Origin: Nocardioides sp. TRM66260-LWL
GTDB taxonomy: Bacteria > Actinomycetota > Actinomycetes > Propionibacteriales > Nocardioidaceae
NCBI RefSeq assembly: GCF_020075545.1
Contig: NZ_JAIQZK010000002.1
Location: forward strand, 310,001-374,000
Reading direction: 5' to 3'
DNA length: 64,000 nucleotides
Positions within the stretch are counted from its first letter, which is position 1. Each line of letters begins with the position of its first letter. The position numbers and the translations under genes are program-made. The notes beneath the pieces are model-generated. The model worked only from the letters and a program-made list of their open reading frames with translations. It was not told the DNA's origin and did no database searches. Shown piece by piece: positions 15,648 through 25,074 of the stretch.

Positions 15648-16484
15648 ATGAAGAACCTCGCCGACAAGGTCGTCGTCATCACCGGCGCCGGCTCCGGCAT
15701 CGGCCGCGCGCTCGCCCTCAACCTCGCGGCGAAGGGCTCGATCCTCGCGCTCTCGGACGTGAACGAGGCCGGCCTGGCCGAGACCGTCGACCTCGCCAAG
15801 GCCGCCGGCGCCAAGGAGGTGCGCTCGGACCGCCTCGACGTCGCCGACCGCGAGGCCATGACCGCCTACGCCGACGCCGTGGCCGAGCAGTTCGGCCGGG
15901 TCAACGTCGTGGTCAACAACGCCGGCGTCGCCCTGGCCGGCGACTTCACCGACCTGGCCTACGAGGACATCGACTGGATCATCGGCATCAACTTCTGGGG
16001 CGTCGTCCACGGCACCAAGGCGTTCCTGCCGCACCTGATCGCCTCCGGCGAGGGCCACCTGGTCAACCTCTCCTCCCTCTTCGGGCTGCTCTCCATCCCC
16101 GGCCAGTCGATGTACAACGCCTCGAAGTACGCCGTGCGCGGCATGACCGAGGCCATCCGCGAGGAGATGCTCATCGCCGGCCACCCCGTGGGCGTCACCT
16201 CGGTGCACCCGGGCGGCATCAAGACCGCGATCGCCCGCAACGCCCGCGTGTCGGCCAAGGAGAACAAGGAGGCCACCGCGCGCCTGTTCGACAAGAAGCT
16301 CGCCCGCATGACCCCCGAGCGGGCCGCCGAGATCATCGTGCGCGGCATCGAGAAGAACCAGCCGCGCGTGCTCGTCGGCCTCGACGCCCACGCCCTGCAC
16401 ACCTTCGCCAAGCTCACCGGCGCCCGCTACCAGGACGTCGTCGCCAAGGTCTCCAAGCGGACCCTCCCGGCCAAGATCGTCTGA
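15648..16484 (+). CDS. Short-chain dehydrogenase/reductase
   Basis: A 278-aa classical SDR. The NAD(P)-binding TGAGSGIG is at about residues 13-20, NNAG follows VVV, and the catalytic YxxxK appears as YNASK with the Ser in VNLSSLFG. Residue D after the second strand (LALSDVN) favours NAD(H) over NADP(H). The product resembles SDRs of actinobacterial lipid or steroid metabolism, but the substrate is unknown. Start: AGGAG 8 bases upstream of ATG. Control by the divergent TetR regulator is likely from the operator between them. Confidence 0.85.
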   Translation: MKNLADKVVVITGAGSGIGRALALNLAAKGSILALSDVNEAGLAETVDLAKAAGAKEVRSDRLDVADREAMTAYADAVAEQFGRVNVVVNNAGVALAGDFTDLAYEDIDWIIGINFWGVVHGTKAFLPHLIASGEGHLVNLSSLFGLLSIPGQSMYNASKYAVRGMTEAIREEMLIAGHPVGVTSVHPGGIKTAIARNARVSAKENKEATARLFDKKLARMTPERAAEIIVRGIEKNQPRVLVGLDAHALHTFAKLTGARYQDVVAKVSKRTLPAKIV

Positions 16485-16554
16485 GTCGCCGCGACGACGC
16501 AGCGCGTCCGGCACCTGCGCCGGCCTCCCCGCACCGCACCCTAGGGTCGTGGGC

Positions 16555-17070
16555 ATGGGGAGGCCGGCGTTCGTGCGCATGACCAAGTGGGGCGACCTGC
16601 CGCACTGGAGCTTCGACGGGATCGTGCTCGGCGAGGACGCCCACGGCACCTGGCTGGGCTTCCCCGCGGGAGCCCACCACGAGCGGCCCGGGCTCGCCTA
16701 CGACGCCGAGGTCGACGCGGTCACGCTGGTCCCACGCGACGGCTGGTGGCTGGCGACCTTCCACGCCCCGGGCCTCTGGGTCGACACCTACGTCGACGTC
16801 GCGACGCCGGCCGTCTGGGACCCCGACGGCTCGACGCTGCGGTCGGTCGACCTCGACCTCGACGTCATCAGGCGCAGCGACGGCACGGTGCTGCTCGACG
16901 ACGAGGACGAGTTCGCCGAGCACCGCGTCGCGCTCGGCTATCCCGCGGAGGTGGTGGCGGCGGCCGAGGAGGCCGCGGCCTGGCTGCTCGGCGCCGTCCG
17001 CGCCGGCAGCGCGCCCTTCGACGGCACCGCCTCAGCCTGGCTCGGACGCCTCGCGGACCTCCCCCGCTGA
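16555..17070 (+). CDS. DUF402 family protein
   Basis: A 171-aa protein with the DUF402 pattern: TKWGDLPHWSFDGIVLGED near the N-terminus, then WWLATFH, LWVDTYVDVATPAVWD and DLDLDVIRRSDG..LLDDEDEF. DUF402 proteins related to FomD/Ntdp are Mn/Co-dependent nucleoside di- or triphosphate phosphohydrolases, so a nucleotide phosphatase role is plausible. TAGGGT (16542-16547) lies 7 bases before ATG 16555, supporting that start over the GTG at 16549 and suggesting leaderless mRNA. The 3' end overlaps the convergent thrE gene by 39 bases. Confidence 0.8.
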   Translation: MGRPAFVRMTKWGDLPHWSFDGIVLGEDAHGTWLGFPAGAHHERPGLAYDAEVDAVTLVPRDGWWLATFHAPGLWVDTYVDVATPAVWDPDGSTLRSVDLDLDVIRRSDGTVLLDDEDEFAEHRVALGYPAEVVAAAEEAAAWLLGAVRAGSAPFDGTASAWLGRLADLPR

Positions 17071-18417
17071 CGAGCCCGGGAGGTCGGGACGACCGGTGCG
17101 GCGCGGGCGGCGCCGCGGCCCGCGCAGCGGACCCACCAGCCGCGGGCCGGCCAGCCGCGACTCCAGACGTCGGGCCTCCCGCTTGAGCGGCTGCGCGATG
17201 TATTCGCCGAGGATCACGCCGGAGGCCAAGGCGATCGCGATGGACGCGGCGGTGACCATCTCGAGCAGGCCCTCGGAGGGGATCGCGGCGTCGTCGGAGA
17301 GCAGCGCGAGCCCGCGGTAGATCGACAGTCCGGGCAGCAGCGGGACGACGGCCGGGACGACGATCACCAGCGGCGGGACGCGCAGTCGTCCGGACACCGA
17401 CCAGCTGACCATGCCGACGACGAGCGCGGCGAGCGCGACCGACCACGGTCCGCCGACGCGCTGGGCGGCGATCGACTGGGAGATGACCATCGCGGTGGCC
17501 GCCACGAGCCCGATCGGCGCCAGCGCGCGATGGGGCGCGTAGGTGGCGAACCCGAAGGCGGCCGCGCAGACCGCGCCGCCGAAGGCCATCAGGCCCAACG
17601 ACTTCAGCCCGACCGCCGCCGGGTCGAACCGTCCGACGTCGACCCCCACCACCCGCGCCACCGACAGCCCGCCCGAGATGCCCGCGATGATGCCGGCGGT
17701 GGCGAGGAGCGCCTCGGTGATGCGGGCCCCCGCGGTGACGTAGAAGCCCGTCAGCGCGTCCTGGATGGCGCCCATGAACCCGACCCCGGCCAGCAGCATG
17801 ACGATGTTGGCGGTGACGACCAGGGACGTGTCGACCGGCAGGTGCGCCGCGGCCGCCGCGACCGCGATGACGGTGGCGATCGCCCCACCGGCCACCTGCC
17901 GGTAGAACGCCGGCAGGCGACGTCGGGCCATGAGCTGCTGGAGCCGGTCGATCGCGATCGCCGCCACGAAGGCCAGCAGGACGACGAGGGGCGCCCCGCC
18001 CAGCTGCGTGGCGACGCCGGCGCTCATCACCCCCCAGGCGATCGTGACCTGCCAGCGCGGCGTCCGGTGCCCGGAGGAGACCAGGCGCGCCAGCCGGGCC
18101 CGGGCCTCCCGGAGGTCGACCCGGTCGGCGAGCAGGTCGCGCACCAGGTGGTCGACGGCGGTGAGGTCGGCGTAGTCGATCTCCCGGCGGGTGATCAGCC
18201 GGGAGTGGGTGACCGGCTGGTCCTCGGGGCTGGCCTGCCAGCTCATCGAGAGGTGGGTGAAGGTGACGTCGAGGTCGGGGTTGCGCAGGCCCAGATGCCG
18301 GGCGACGACCTGCATGCTCGCGGTGACGTCCGCCGCGCCGGCGCCCGAGGAGAGCAGCACCTCCCCGATGCGCAGGCACAGATCGATGGTGAGGTTGACC
18401 TCCTTCGGCTCCAGCAC
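17032..18417 (-). CDS. thrE: Threonine/serine exporter family protein (ThrE)
   Basis: A 461-aa membrane protein combining an N-terminal DUF1212 (ThrE) domain and a C-terminal DUF3815 (ThrE_2-like) domain. The soluble start LCLRIGEVLLSSGAGAADVTASM is characteristic; about ten hydrophobic segments follow from residue ~125 onward. ThrE of Corynebacterium exports threonine and serine with proton motive force. The C-terminal ~60 residues are basic and cytoplasmic. GTG start with a CACCCT hexamer six bases upstream. The 3' end overlaps the convergent DUF402 gene by 39 bases. Confidence 0.85.
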   Translation of the reverse strand: MLEPKEVNLTIDLCLRIGEVLLSSGAGAADVTASMQVVARHLGLRNPDLDVTFTHLSMSWQASPEDQPVTHSRLITRREIDYADLTAVDHLVRDLLADRVDLREARARLARLVSSGHRTPRWQVTIAWGVMSAGVATQLGGAPLVVLLAFVAAIAIDRLQQLMARRRLPAFYRQVAGGAIATVIAVAAAAAHLPVDTSLVVTANIVMLLAGVGFMGAIQDALTGFYVTAGARITEALLATAGIIAGISGGLSVARVVGVDVGRFDPAAVGLKSLGLMAFGGAVCAAAFGFATYAPHRALAPIGLVAATAMVISQSIAAQRVGGPWSVALAALVVGMVSWSVSGRLRVPPLVIVVPAVVPLLPGLSIYRGLALLSDDAAIPSEGLLEMVTAASIAIALASGVILGEYIAQPLKREARRLESRLAGPRLVGPLRGPRRRPRRTGRPDLPGSSAGEVREASEPG

Positions 18418-18476
18418 GGCGCCAGGGTGGCACGAAGACCACCCGACCCCCTCCCCCGATGTGGTTCTCTACCCGC

Positions 18477-19604
18477 GTGCGCATCGAGTTCCGGGGCTCC
18501 CCCCGCCCCACCCTGGGCGTCGAGTGGGAGCTCGCGCTCGTCGACCGCCGCACGCGCGACCTGCGCAACGAGGCGGCCCACCTGTTCATGCGCGCGAAGG
18601 CCCGCATGCCCGACCCCGGCCGGCTGCACAAGGAGCTGCTGCGCAACACCGTCGAGCTGGTCACCGGCGTGTGCGACGACGTGCCGAGCGCGATGGACGA
18701 CCTGCGCGGCACCCTGGAGGCGGTGCTCCCGGCCGCCGACGAGCTCGGGCTGGACCTGTTCGGCGGCGGGACGCATCCCTTCGCGTCCTGGACGACCCAG
18801 CAGCTCAGCGACGGCGTCCGCTACGAGGAGCTGATCAACCGCACGCAGTGGTGGGGACGCCAGATGCTGATCTGGGGCGTCCACGTGCACGTCGGAGTGC
18901 CCGAGCGCGAGCGGGTGATGCCCCTGCTCTCGGCCCTGCTCACCTACCATCCGCACCTCCAGGCCCTCTCGGCCTCCTCCCCGATGTGGTCGGGGGTCGA
19001 CACCGGCTACGCGTCCAACCGCGCGCTGATGTTCCAGCAGCTGCCGACCGCGGGTCTGCCCTTCCAGTTCGGGTCGTGGGCCGAGTACGAGCACTTCGCC
19101 GGCGACCAGCTCACCACCGGCGTGATCGACGAGCTCAACGAGATCCGGTGGGACATCCGGCCCGCCGCCCACCTCGGCACCCTCGAGAACCGTGTGTGCG
19201 ACGGCGTCTCGCGGCTCGACGACCTCGCCGCCCTCGTCGCGCTCGTGCACTGCCTCGTGGTGCACCTCGACGAGGAGCTCGCCGCCGGACGCACCCCGAC
19301 GGTGCTGCCGCCCTGGCACGTGCAGGAGAACAAGTGGCGCGCCGCGCGCTACGGCCTCGACGCGATCGTGGTGCAGGATGCCCACAACGCCGAGCGGCTG
19401 GTCACCGACGACCTCGCCGAGCTGCTCGTGCGCCTCGAGCCGGTCGCGGCACGGCTCGGCTGCGCCGCCGAGCTGGCCTCGGTGGAGCAGCTGGTCGCCC
19501 GCGGCGCCTCCTACCAGCGGCAGCGGGCGGTCGCGGCGGCCACCGATGGCGATCTCGTGGCGGTCGTGGACGCCGTCGTCCGCGAGCTGCGCGCCAGCCT
19601 CTGA
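18477..19604 (+). CDS. Carboxylate-amine ligase (YbdK/glutamate-cysteine ligase family 2)
   Basis: A 375-aa member of the GCS2 family. Recognisable are PTLGVEWELALVD at the start (metal/ATP-binding Glu residues), LHKELLRNTVELVTGVC, FGGGTHPFASW, GVHVHVGV and ENRVCDGVS. Family members ligate glutamate to cysteine (EgtA, YbdK weak activity) or other amines; this gene has no ergothioneine genes beside it, so the substrate is open. The start is taken at GTG 18477 because homologues begin MRI-F; an in-frame ATG at 18459 would add six residues. Neither has a clear ribosome site. The divergent thrE start is 60 bases away. Confidence 0.82.
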   Translation: MRIEFRGSPRPTLGVEWELALVDRRTRDLRNEAAHLFMRAKARMPDPGRLHKELLRNTVELVTGVCDDVPSAMDDLRGTLEAVLPAADELGLDLFGGGTHPFASWTTQQLSDGVRYEELINRTQWWGRQMLIWGVHVHVGVPERERVMPLLSALLTYHPHLQALSASSPMWSGVDTGYASNRALMFQQLPTAGLPFQFGSWAEYEHFAGDQLTTGVIDELNEIRWDIRPAAHLGTLENRVCDGVSRLDDLAALVALVHCLVVHLDEELAAGRTPTVLPPWHVQENKWRAARYGLDAIVVQDAHNAERLVTDDLAELLVRLEPVAARLGCAAELASVEQLVARGASYQRQRAVAAATDGDLVAVVDAVVRELRASL

Positions 19605-19619
19605 CCCGCCCCGTGGCGC

Positions 19620-20744
19620 TCAGCGCGGCGGGGGCGGCAGCGCGTCGGTGGACTCCAGCTGGCCCATGCCGGTGAGCACGAGTAGGTCGACGACCACCGA
19701 GCGCAGCTGGGCGAGCACCACCTCGGCGGTCATCTCCTCCGAGCGCTCCACCTGGCCGGTGGCCGCGCCCACCCGCAGCAGCGCCTCGCGGGCCGCCACA
19801 GGCATCCGGTCGGCCTCGAGCTCCTCCACCACGCCGTCGACCGCGTCGGCCAGCTCGCGCAGCAGGACGACGTAGGACGACGGCACGGGCCGCCGGTGGT
19901 AGGCCGCCACCGCCACCTGACGCACCAGCACCCGGGTGCTGCGCAGGGCGCGGTCGAGGGGCCCGACCAGGTCGGCCATGCGGCGGATCGTCGGGCGGTG
20001 GCGCACCCGGAACGGCGAGGACGACACCACGGCCATGCCCTCGTCGGCCGCGGCCTGCAGCCGCCGGATCAGCACGTCGGTGGAGCGGGCCCGGGCGAGC
20101 AGGTCCAGGCCCCGCTCGATGTCGCCGTCGTCGAGGACGTCCGCCGCTCCGCGCAGGAGCCGGGCCACGGTGCGCACGACGACCGCCGCCTGCTCACGGG
20201 GCCGGCGCAGCGGCGCCGCCGGGACGACGGTGGCGGCGACCAGGGCGATCGCACCGCCGACCAGGGCGTCGGTCCAGCGGGTGAACGCCCCGCTGGCCCC
20301 CGGCACGAGCGCGACCACGAAGATCGACTGCACCGCGGCCTGGTTGACGAACAGCGTGCCGGCGTCCATCAGCAGGGCCACCGCCATGGCGAGCCCGACG
20401 ATCAGCCCGAGCTGCCACGCACCGGCCCCGAGCCAGGAGACCAGGAGGTCGCCGACCAGCACGCCGAGCGCCACCCCCGCGGTGACCTCCGCGACCCGAC
20501 GCAGCCGCTGGCCGTAGGACGTGCCCAGGCTGACGACGGCCGCGATCGGCGCGAAGAACGGCAGCGGATGGCCCAGCAGGTGACGCGCCACGAACCAGGC
20601 CGTGCCGGCCGCGACCGCGCACTGCACTACCGCCCAGCGCAGCGAGACCAGCCGCGCGATCCGGGCACGCAGGGACGAGCGGGAGCGGGCCCAGGCGGCC
20701 TCGAGGCGCCGCTCGAGCTCGAGCGGACCAGGGACCTCGGGCAC
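19620..20744 (-). CDS. FUSC/aromatic-acid-exporter-like membrane protein
   Basis: A 374-aa membrane protein. After a basic cytoplasmic N-terminus come about six hydrophobic segments between residues 35 and 185, including FFAPIAAVVSLGTSYGQRLRRVAEVTAGVALGVLVGD, the FUSC/DUF939 signature; the C-terminal ~190 residues are soluble and helical (ArAE-like). Relatives are linked to efflux of aromatic acids or fusaric acid. GTG start; TAGGGT six bases upstream suggests a leaderless transcript. It ends 15 bases from the convergent ligase gene. Substrate unknown. Confidence 0.78.
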   Translation of the reverse strand: MPEVPGPLELERRLEAAWARSRSSLRARIARLVSLRWAVVQCAVAAGTAWFVARHLLGHPLPFFAPIAAVVSLGTSYGQRLRRVAEVTAGVALGVLVGDLLVSWLGAGAWQLGLIVGLAMAVALLMDAGTLFVNQAAVQSIFVVALVPGASGAFTRWTDALVGGAIALVAATVVPAAPLRRPREQAAVVVRTVARLLRGAADVLDDGDIERGLDLLARARSTDVLIRRLQAAADEGMAVVSSSPFRVRHRPTIRRMADLVGPLDRALRSTRVLVRQVAVAAYHRRPVPSSYVVLLRELADAVDGVVEELEADRMPVAAREALLRVGAATGQVERSEEMTAEVVLAQLRSVVVDLLVLTGMGQLESTDALPPPPR

Positions 20745-20800
20745 GCCTGGACCCTAGCCCGCCGCCACCGGCGCGGACGCGGATCGGCCGCCGAGGCGGG

Positions 20801-21262
20801 TCAGGAGCCCAGGCGACGGGCCCAGTAGAGCGCCTTCTTCATCTCGCCGAGGTCGCGATACCAGGTGAGCACCTGCGCCTTGCACTTCACCCGGCCGGGA
20901 TACGTGTCGTACTCCAGGCACTCGGCGACCGCCTCGGAGGTGGTGGGCGGGTAGGTGACCGTGCCGTCGTAGTAGTGGATGTCGAAGCCGTTCTCGGCGT
21001 CGCCGCCGACGCGCTCGATCGTCGAGCCGGCGGGGCCGACGACCCGGGCGGTCGGCGCGATCGTCTGGACGGCCTGCCCGGTGCGGGCCGCGGCGTCGCC
21101 CGGCAGGCCCGCGACCAGGGCGCCGGTGAGGCAGGTGCCCGCGAGCAGGCCGCCCGCGGCGACCAGCCGCAGGCGCCGCCGCGGAGGGAGGGCGACCGGC
21201 CGGGCCGGCGCGGCGGGCTCGGCCGGGACGGCCGGGACGGGGGCGGAGGGGACGTGCTGCAT
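20801..21262 (-). CDS. Membrane-anchored or secreted hypothetical protein
   Basis: A 153-aa protein: Pro/Ala-rich N-terminus, basic RRRLRL, then a hydrophobic segment (about residues 33-53), then a ~95-residue extracytoplasmic domain with the ordered pair of Cys in ECLEYDTYPGRVKCKAQV and a basic C-terminus (MKKALYWARRLGS). No family recognised. ATG 21262 is chosen because a GGGAG ribosome site lies about 6 bases upstream; an alternative upstream start (21313) would add 17 residues. Confidence 0.6.
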   Translation of the reverse strand: MQHVPSAPVPAVPAEPAAPARPVALPPRRRLRLVAAGGLLAGTCLTGALVAGLPGDAAARTGQAVQTIAPTARVVGPAGSTIERVGGDAENGFDIHYYDGTVTYPPTTSEAVAECLEYDTYPGRVKCKAQVLTWYRDLGEMKKALYWARRLGS

Positions 21263-21506
21263 GGGTGACTCCCGAGAGACGGGGACGCGAGGCGTCCGAT
21301 CTGGTCCCGGCACCTCGCCGGGACGCCTCCGACGCTAGGGAGGCCCGACCGCGGACGGAGCCCGTCGATCCTCATCTGGGGAACGGGCCGTCCGCGGGGT
21401 CGCTGTGCACGATGATCGGCCCGCGCCGCCACCCGGACCGACGACGGCGACCGTTGCCGCGCGTGCTCCAATGTGTCGGCCGTCACTCCCTCACGAGAGG
21501 CTCCCC

Positions 21507-22913
21507 GTGCTCCCGACGATCGACCCCACCGCCTCGGCCTTCCTCCTGGCTGAGAACCGCAGCATGCCGATGCACGTGGGCGGTCTGCAGCTCTTCGAGC
21601 GGCCTGAGGGCGCGGGGCCCGACTACATCCGCGAGATGTACCTGGCGATGCTGGGCAACAGCGACGTCGCGCCGCTGTTCCTCAAGCACCCGCACCGCTC
21701 GGTGCGCACCGGCGGCCGCCTGATGTGGCAGCCGGACGAGCAGTTCGACGTCGAGCACCACGTACGCCACTCCGCGCTGCCCGCGCCGGGCCGCTACCGC
21801 GAGCTCTTCGACCTCTGCTCGCGGCTGCACTCCACCCGGATGGCGTGGGACCGGCCGCTGTGGGAGGCGCACGTGATCGAGGGTCTCGCCGACGGCAAGG
21901 TGGCCCTCTACACCAAGGTGCACCACTCGCTGGTCGACGGCGTCAGCGCGATGCGGCTGCTGCAGAGCGTGCTGTCCACCGACCCCGAGCGGCGCGGGAT
22001 GCCGGCGCCGTGGGCCTACCGTCCGCCGCGGCGCTCGCCGCTGCCGGCCTCCGACGACGGCCGCAGCATCGCCGGCCTGCCCGTGGAGGCGTTCCGCACC
22101 GCACTGAGCCTGAGCGCCGACGCCGCCGGCCTGCCGTCCGCGCTCGTGCGCACCCTGCGGCGGGCGGCGCGCAACGAGACGTCCGCGGTCTCGCTGCGCG
22201 CACCCCGCACCCTGTTCAACCAGCGCATCACCGGCGCCCGCCGGTTCGCGGCCGACGACTGGCCGATCGAGCGCCTGCGCGCCATCGGCAAGGCCACCGG
22301 CACGACGATCAACGACGTCGTCCTGGCCATGTGCAGCGGCGCGGTGCGCGCCTACCTCGAGGAGCTCGACGCGCTGCCGCAGGAGTCGATGGTGGCGATG
22401 GTGCCGGTGGGCCTCAACGCCAAGCAGTCGCAGGTGGCCTCGGCCGAGGGCGGCAACGCGGTCGGCGCGGTGATGGTGCAGATGGCCACCGAGCGCCGCG
22501 ACGCGGCCGAGCGGCTGAGCGCCATCCACACCTCGATGGCCGACGGCAAGGAGGCGCTCTCGACGATGACGCCGGTGCAGATCCTGGCGATGAGCGCGCT
22601 CGGTCAGGCGCCCGCGATCATCACCCCGGCGCTGCGGATGCAGGGCGTCGTCCGACCGCCCTACAACCTGATCATCAGCAACGTGCCGGGCCCGCGCACC
22701 ACCCACTACTGGAACGGCGCACGGCTCGTGGGCACCTACCCGCTGTCGATCCCGATCCACGGCATGGCGCTGAACATCACCTGCACCAGCTACGACGGCC
22801 AGCTGAGCTTCGGGCTCACCGGGTGCCGGCGCACCGTCCCGCGGCTGCAGCGGCTGCTGGGCCACCTCGACGCCGAGGTCGTCGCCCTGGAGCGCGCCGC
22901 CGGCCTCGCCTGA
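21507..22913 (+). CDS. WS/DGAT-family acyltransferase (wax ester synthase/diacylglycerol acyltransferase)
   Basis: A 468-aa protein. The active-site motif HHxxxDG is intact as HHSLVDG at residues 139-145, and the second family motif region NDVVLAMCSGAVRAYL and the C-terminal PYNLIISNVPGPR are present. These enzymes esterify acyl-CoA onto alcohols or diacylglycerol for wax or triacylglycerol storage, common in actinobacteria. GTG 21507 with GAGAGG six bases upstream starts the protein at VLPTIDPTASAFLLAENRS, where homologues begin; upstream ATG codons add a non-conserved tail. Confidence 0.9.
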   Translation: MLPTIDPTASAFLLAENRSMPMHVGGLQLFERPEGAGPDYIREMYLAMLGNSDVAPLFLKHPHRSVRTGGRLMWQPDEQFDVEHHVRHSALPAPGRYRELFDLCSRLHSTRMAWDRPLWEAHVIEGLADGKVALYTKVHHSLVDGVSAMRLLQSVLSTDPERRGMPAPWAYRPPRRSPLPASDDGRSIAGLPVEAFRTALSLSADAAGLPSALVRTLRRAARNETSAVSLRAPRTLFNQRITGARRFAADDWPIERLRAIGKATGTTINDVVLAMCSGAVRAYLEELDALPQESMVAMVPVGLNAKQSQVASAEGGNAVGAVMVQMATERRDAAERLSAIHTSMADGKEALSTMTPVQILAMSALGQAPAIITPALRMQGVVRPPYNLIISNVPGPRTTHYWNGARLVGTYPLSIPIHGMALNITCTSYDGQLSFGLTGCRRTVPRLQRLLGHLDAEVVALERAAGLA

Positions 22914-22922
22914 CGCGCGGCG

Positions 22923-23744
22923 TCAGGTGAACAGCCGCCCGATGACCGCGTCGAAGGCGCGGTCGGGCATCAGCCGGCGCGAGGCCGGCATGACCAGCCC
23001 GCCGCGTCCGGCCGCGTAGCGGGTGCGGGGACGACGCGCCGTGGCGGCCCTCTCGATGACCGACGCGACCGCCTCCGGCCCGCTGGAGAAGGCCGGCCGG
23101 TCAAAGAACGCCAACGTGCGGGCGGCCTTGCGGGCCGAGCGGTCGTAGGGGCCGCCGCTGCTGGTCTCTACCAGGCTCGTCCGGGCGATCTCGTTCCACT
23201 CGGTGCGGATCGTGCCCGGCCGCACCAGCACGACGTCGACGCCGAAGCGCCGCAGCTCGACGCGCAGGCTGTCGGAGAAGCCGTCGACGGCGAACTTCGT
23301 CGCGTGGTACCAGGCGCCGAACGGCTCGTAGATGACCGCGCCGATCGACGACACGTTGATCACCCGGCCGCTGCCCTGGGCGCGCATCGTCGGCAGCACG
23401 AGCTGGGTCAGCCGCGCGAGGCCGAAGAGGTTGACCTCGAACTGGCGCCGGGCCTCCTCGATCGGCACCTCCTCGACCGCGCCGTACGCGCCGTAGCCGG
23501 CGTTGTTCACCAGGACGTCCAGCCGTCCCTGCTCGCGCAGGATGCGCTCGACGCCGGCGCTCATCGACTCCTCGTCGGTGAGGTCCATGCCGAAGACGTG
23601 CACGCCGCGCTCGGCCAGCGGCGTCATCCGCTCGACCCGGCGGGCGACGCCGTAGACCTCGAAGCCGGCGGCCTTGAGCCGCAGGGCGGTGTGCTCGCCG
23701 ATGCCGGACGAGGCGCCGGTGACCAGGGCGACAGGAGCAGTCAT
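22923..23744 (-). CDS. SDR-family oxidoreductase
   Basis: A 273-aa classical SDR: TGASSGIG at residues 9-16, VLVNNAGYGAYG, catalytic Ser in INVSSIGA and YHATK as YxxxK. VARR after the second beta strand suggests NADP(H) preference. The extended C-terminus (RRLMPDRAFDAVIGRLF) is typical of the retinol-dehydrogenase-like group often found near lipid genes; it is convergent with the WS/DGAT gene, 9 bases apart. Substrate unknown. Its start is 25 bases from the divergent glycosylase start, leaving no room for long leaders. Confidence 0.84.
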   Translation of the reverse strand: MTAPVALVTGASSGIGEHTALRLKAAGFEVYGVARRVERMTPLAERGVHVFGMDLTDEESMSAGVERILREQGRLDVLVNNAGYGAYGAVEEVPIEEARRQFEVNLFGLARLTQLVLPTMRAQGSGRVINVSSIGAVIYEPFGAWYHATKFAVDGFSDSLRVELRRFGVDVVLVRPGTIRTEWNEIARTSLVETSSGGPYDRSARKAARTLAFFDRPAFSSGPEAVASVIERAATARRPRTRYAAGRGGLVMPASRRLMPDRAFDAVIGRLFT

Positions 23745-23769
23745 GGGGCCAGGATGGCAGGCTCGGGAC

Positions 23770-24408
23770 GTGCCCGAGCAGCCGTCCCGCCGAACCCCCG
23801 AGCGAGCCCGTCCGCGATCCTCGGCCCGCACGTTCACCCGCGCCGAGCTCGAGGCGTACCGCGACGCCGTCGTGCCCGACCTGGTGCCCGGCCCGGACGA
23901 CCCGCCGCTGCGCCTCCTGTTCGTCGGCATCAACCCGGGCCTGTGGACCGCCGCCACCGGCACCCACTTCGCCCACCCGGGCAACCGCTTCTACCCGGCG
24001 CTGCTGCGCGGCGGCGTGATCGAGCGCCCGATCTCCCCCACCGGCATGGACGACGACGACCGCGCCCATCTGCGCGGTCGGGGCATCGGCATCAGCAACC
24101 TGGTGCCGCGGGCCACCGCGAGGGCGTCGGAGCTGACGGTCGCCGAGCAGCGCGACGGCGGCCGCGCGCTCGAGGAGCGGGTGGCACGCCTGCGCCCGCG
24201 CGTGGTGGCGATGGCGGGCATCACCGCCTACCGCATCGCGTTCGAGCGTCCGAAGGCGGTGATGGGGCGGCAGGACGAGACCCTCGGCGGCGCCGAGCTC
24301 TGGGTCGTGCCGAACCCCAGCGGGCTCAACGCGCACGAGACCGTCGACACCCTCGCGGCCGCCTACGCCGAGGTCGCGCGGGCCGCCGGGGTCATCCCGG
24401 CACCGTGA
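23770..24408 (+). CDS. mug: Mismatch-specific uracil/thymine DNA glycosylase (MUG/TDG family)
   Basis: A 212-aa protein with both active-site motifs: GINPGLWTAATGTHFAHPGN from residue 53 (catalytic Asn of GINPG) and NPSGLNAH at 182-189. MUG removes U or ethenocytosine opposite G. Length exceeds the E. coli enzyme because of a basic N-terminal ~25 residues. GTG 23770 is preferred, since ATG 23743 would overlap the divergent SDR start. The 3' end overlaps the convergent membrane-protein gene by 17 bases. Confidence 0.88.
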   Translation: MPEQPSRRTPERARPRSSARTFTRAELEAYRDAVVPDLVPGPDDPPLRLLFVGINPGLWTAATGTHFAHPGNRFYPALLRGGVIERPISPTGMDDDDRAHLRGRGIGISNLVPRATARASELTVAEQRDGGRALEERVARLRPRVVAMAGITAYRIAFERPKAVMGRQDETLGGAELWVVPNPSGLNAHETVDTLAAAYAEVARAAGVIPAP

Positions 24409-25033
24409 GCACGGCGTCCACCCGGACCCGCTGGACGCCGCGCTGCCACAGATGCGCCGCGGATCGCCGGTAGCCGACGTCGACGCCCGTCACGTGCACC
24501 TGGCCCGGACGGCTCGCCGTCAGGGTCAGGACGAGGAGGTCGTCGGGGCCGCGGACGAAGCGCATGGGGAGGTGGACCGGCTCGAGATCGCGGCAGTGCT
24601 CGGCAGCATCACGTGCCGCGCCGGGCGGGTCCTCGTCCGGCAGCCGGTGGCAGATCGCGAAGGCGACGCCGACACCGGGCGCCTCGGGCTCGTCGAGCAC
24701 GGGTCGCAGGCTCTCGAGGACCAGCGTCTCGCGGTCGCCGGTCGGGTACACCATCGTCGTCGCCAGTGAGCCGCCGGACGCCGTGGGCGCCGACAGCGCG
24801 ACGGTCCCGGCCAGATCCGGCAGCAGGCGCGGGTGGCTCCAGACCCAGCCACCCCAGCCGGCGACCGCCAGCAGGACGGCCAGCGCCGCGCCGACCAGCC
24901 GACGACGCGCGCCCGGCGGCGTCGTGACGGTGGCCGGCACGGGCTCGCCCAGCGTCGTCGTCTGCACGGGCCCACCGTCGCCCCGGCGGGGGCCCGTGTC
25001 GAGGCCGGTCTGGACCTGCGGACGCGCGGACAT
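24392..25033 (-). CDS. Hypothetical single-pass membrane protein
   Basis: A 213-aa protein with a ~43-residue cytoplasmic N-terminus, one hydrophobic segment (LVGAALAVLLAVAGWGGWVW) and an extracytoplasmic domain with an isolated Cys pair (AICHRLPDED and AAEHCRDLEP). No known family. The start is the ATG at 25033; the frame remains open upstream into the glgC region but without family support. Convergent with the glycosylase gene. Confidence 0.6.
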   Translation of the reverse strand: MSARPQVQTGLDTGPRRGDGGPVQTTTLGEPVPATVTTPPGARRRLVGAALAVLLAVAGWGGWVWSHPRLLPDLAGTVALSAPTASGGSLATTMVYPTGDRETLVLESLRPVLDEPEAPGVGVAFAICHRLPDEDPPGAARDAAEHCRDLEPVHLPMRFVRGPDDLLVLTLTASRPGQVHVTGVDVGYRRSAAHLWQRGVQRVRVDAVLTVPG

Positions 25034-25074
25034 GGTGGTCGAGCCTGCCGAGGCCCTGGTGCCGCCGCCCGACG

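Noticed and set aside
18459..18476. ATG 18459 as start of the carboxylate-amine ligase
   Set aside because: No ribosome site and six extra residues not seen at the family N-terminus; GTG 18477 kept, though not proven.
23674..23769. Longer glycosylase starting inside the divergent SDR gene
   Set aside because: Would overlap the SDR coding region and adds a non-conserved Arg-rich tail.
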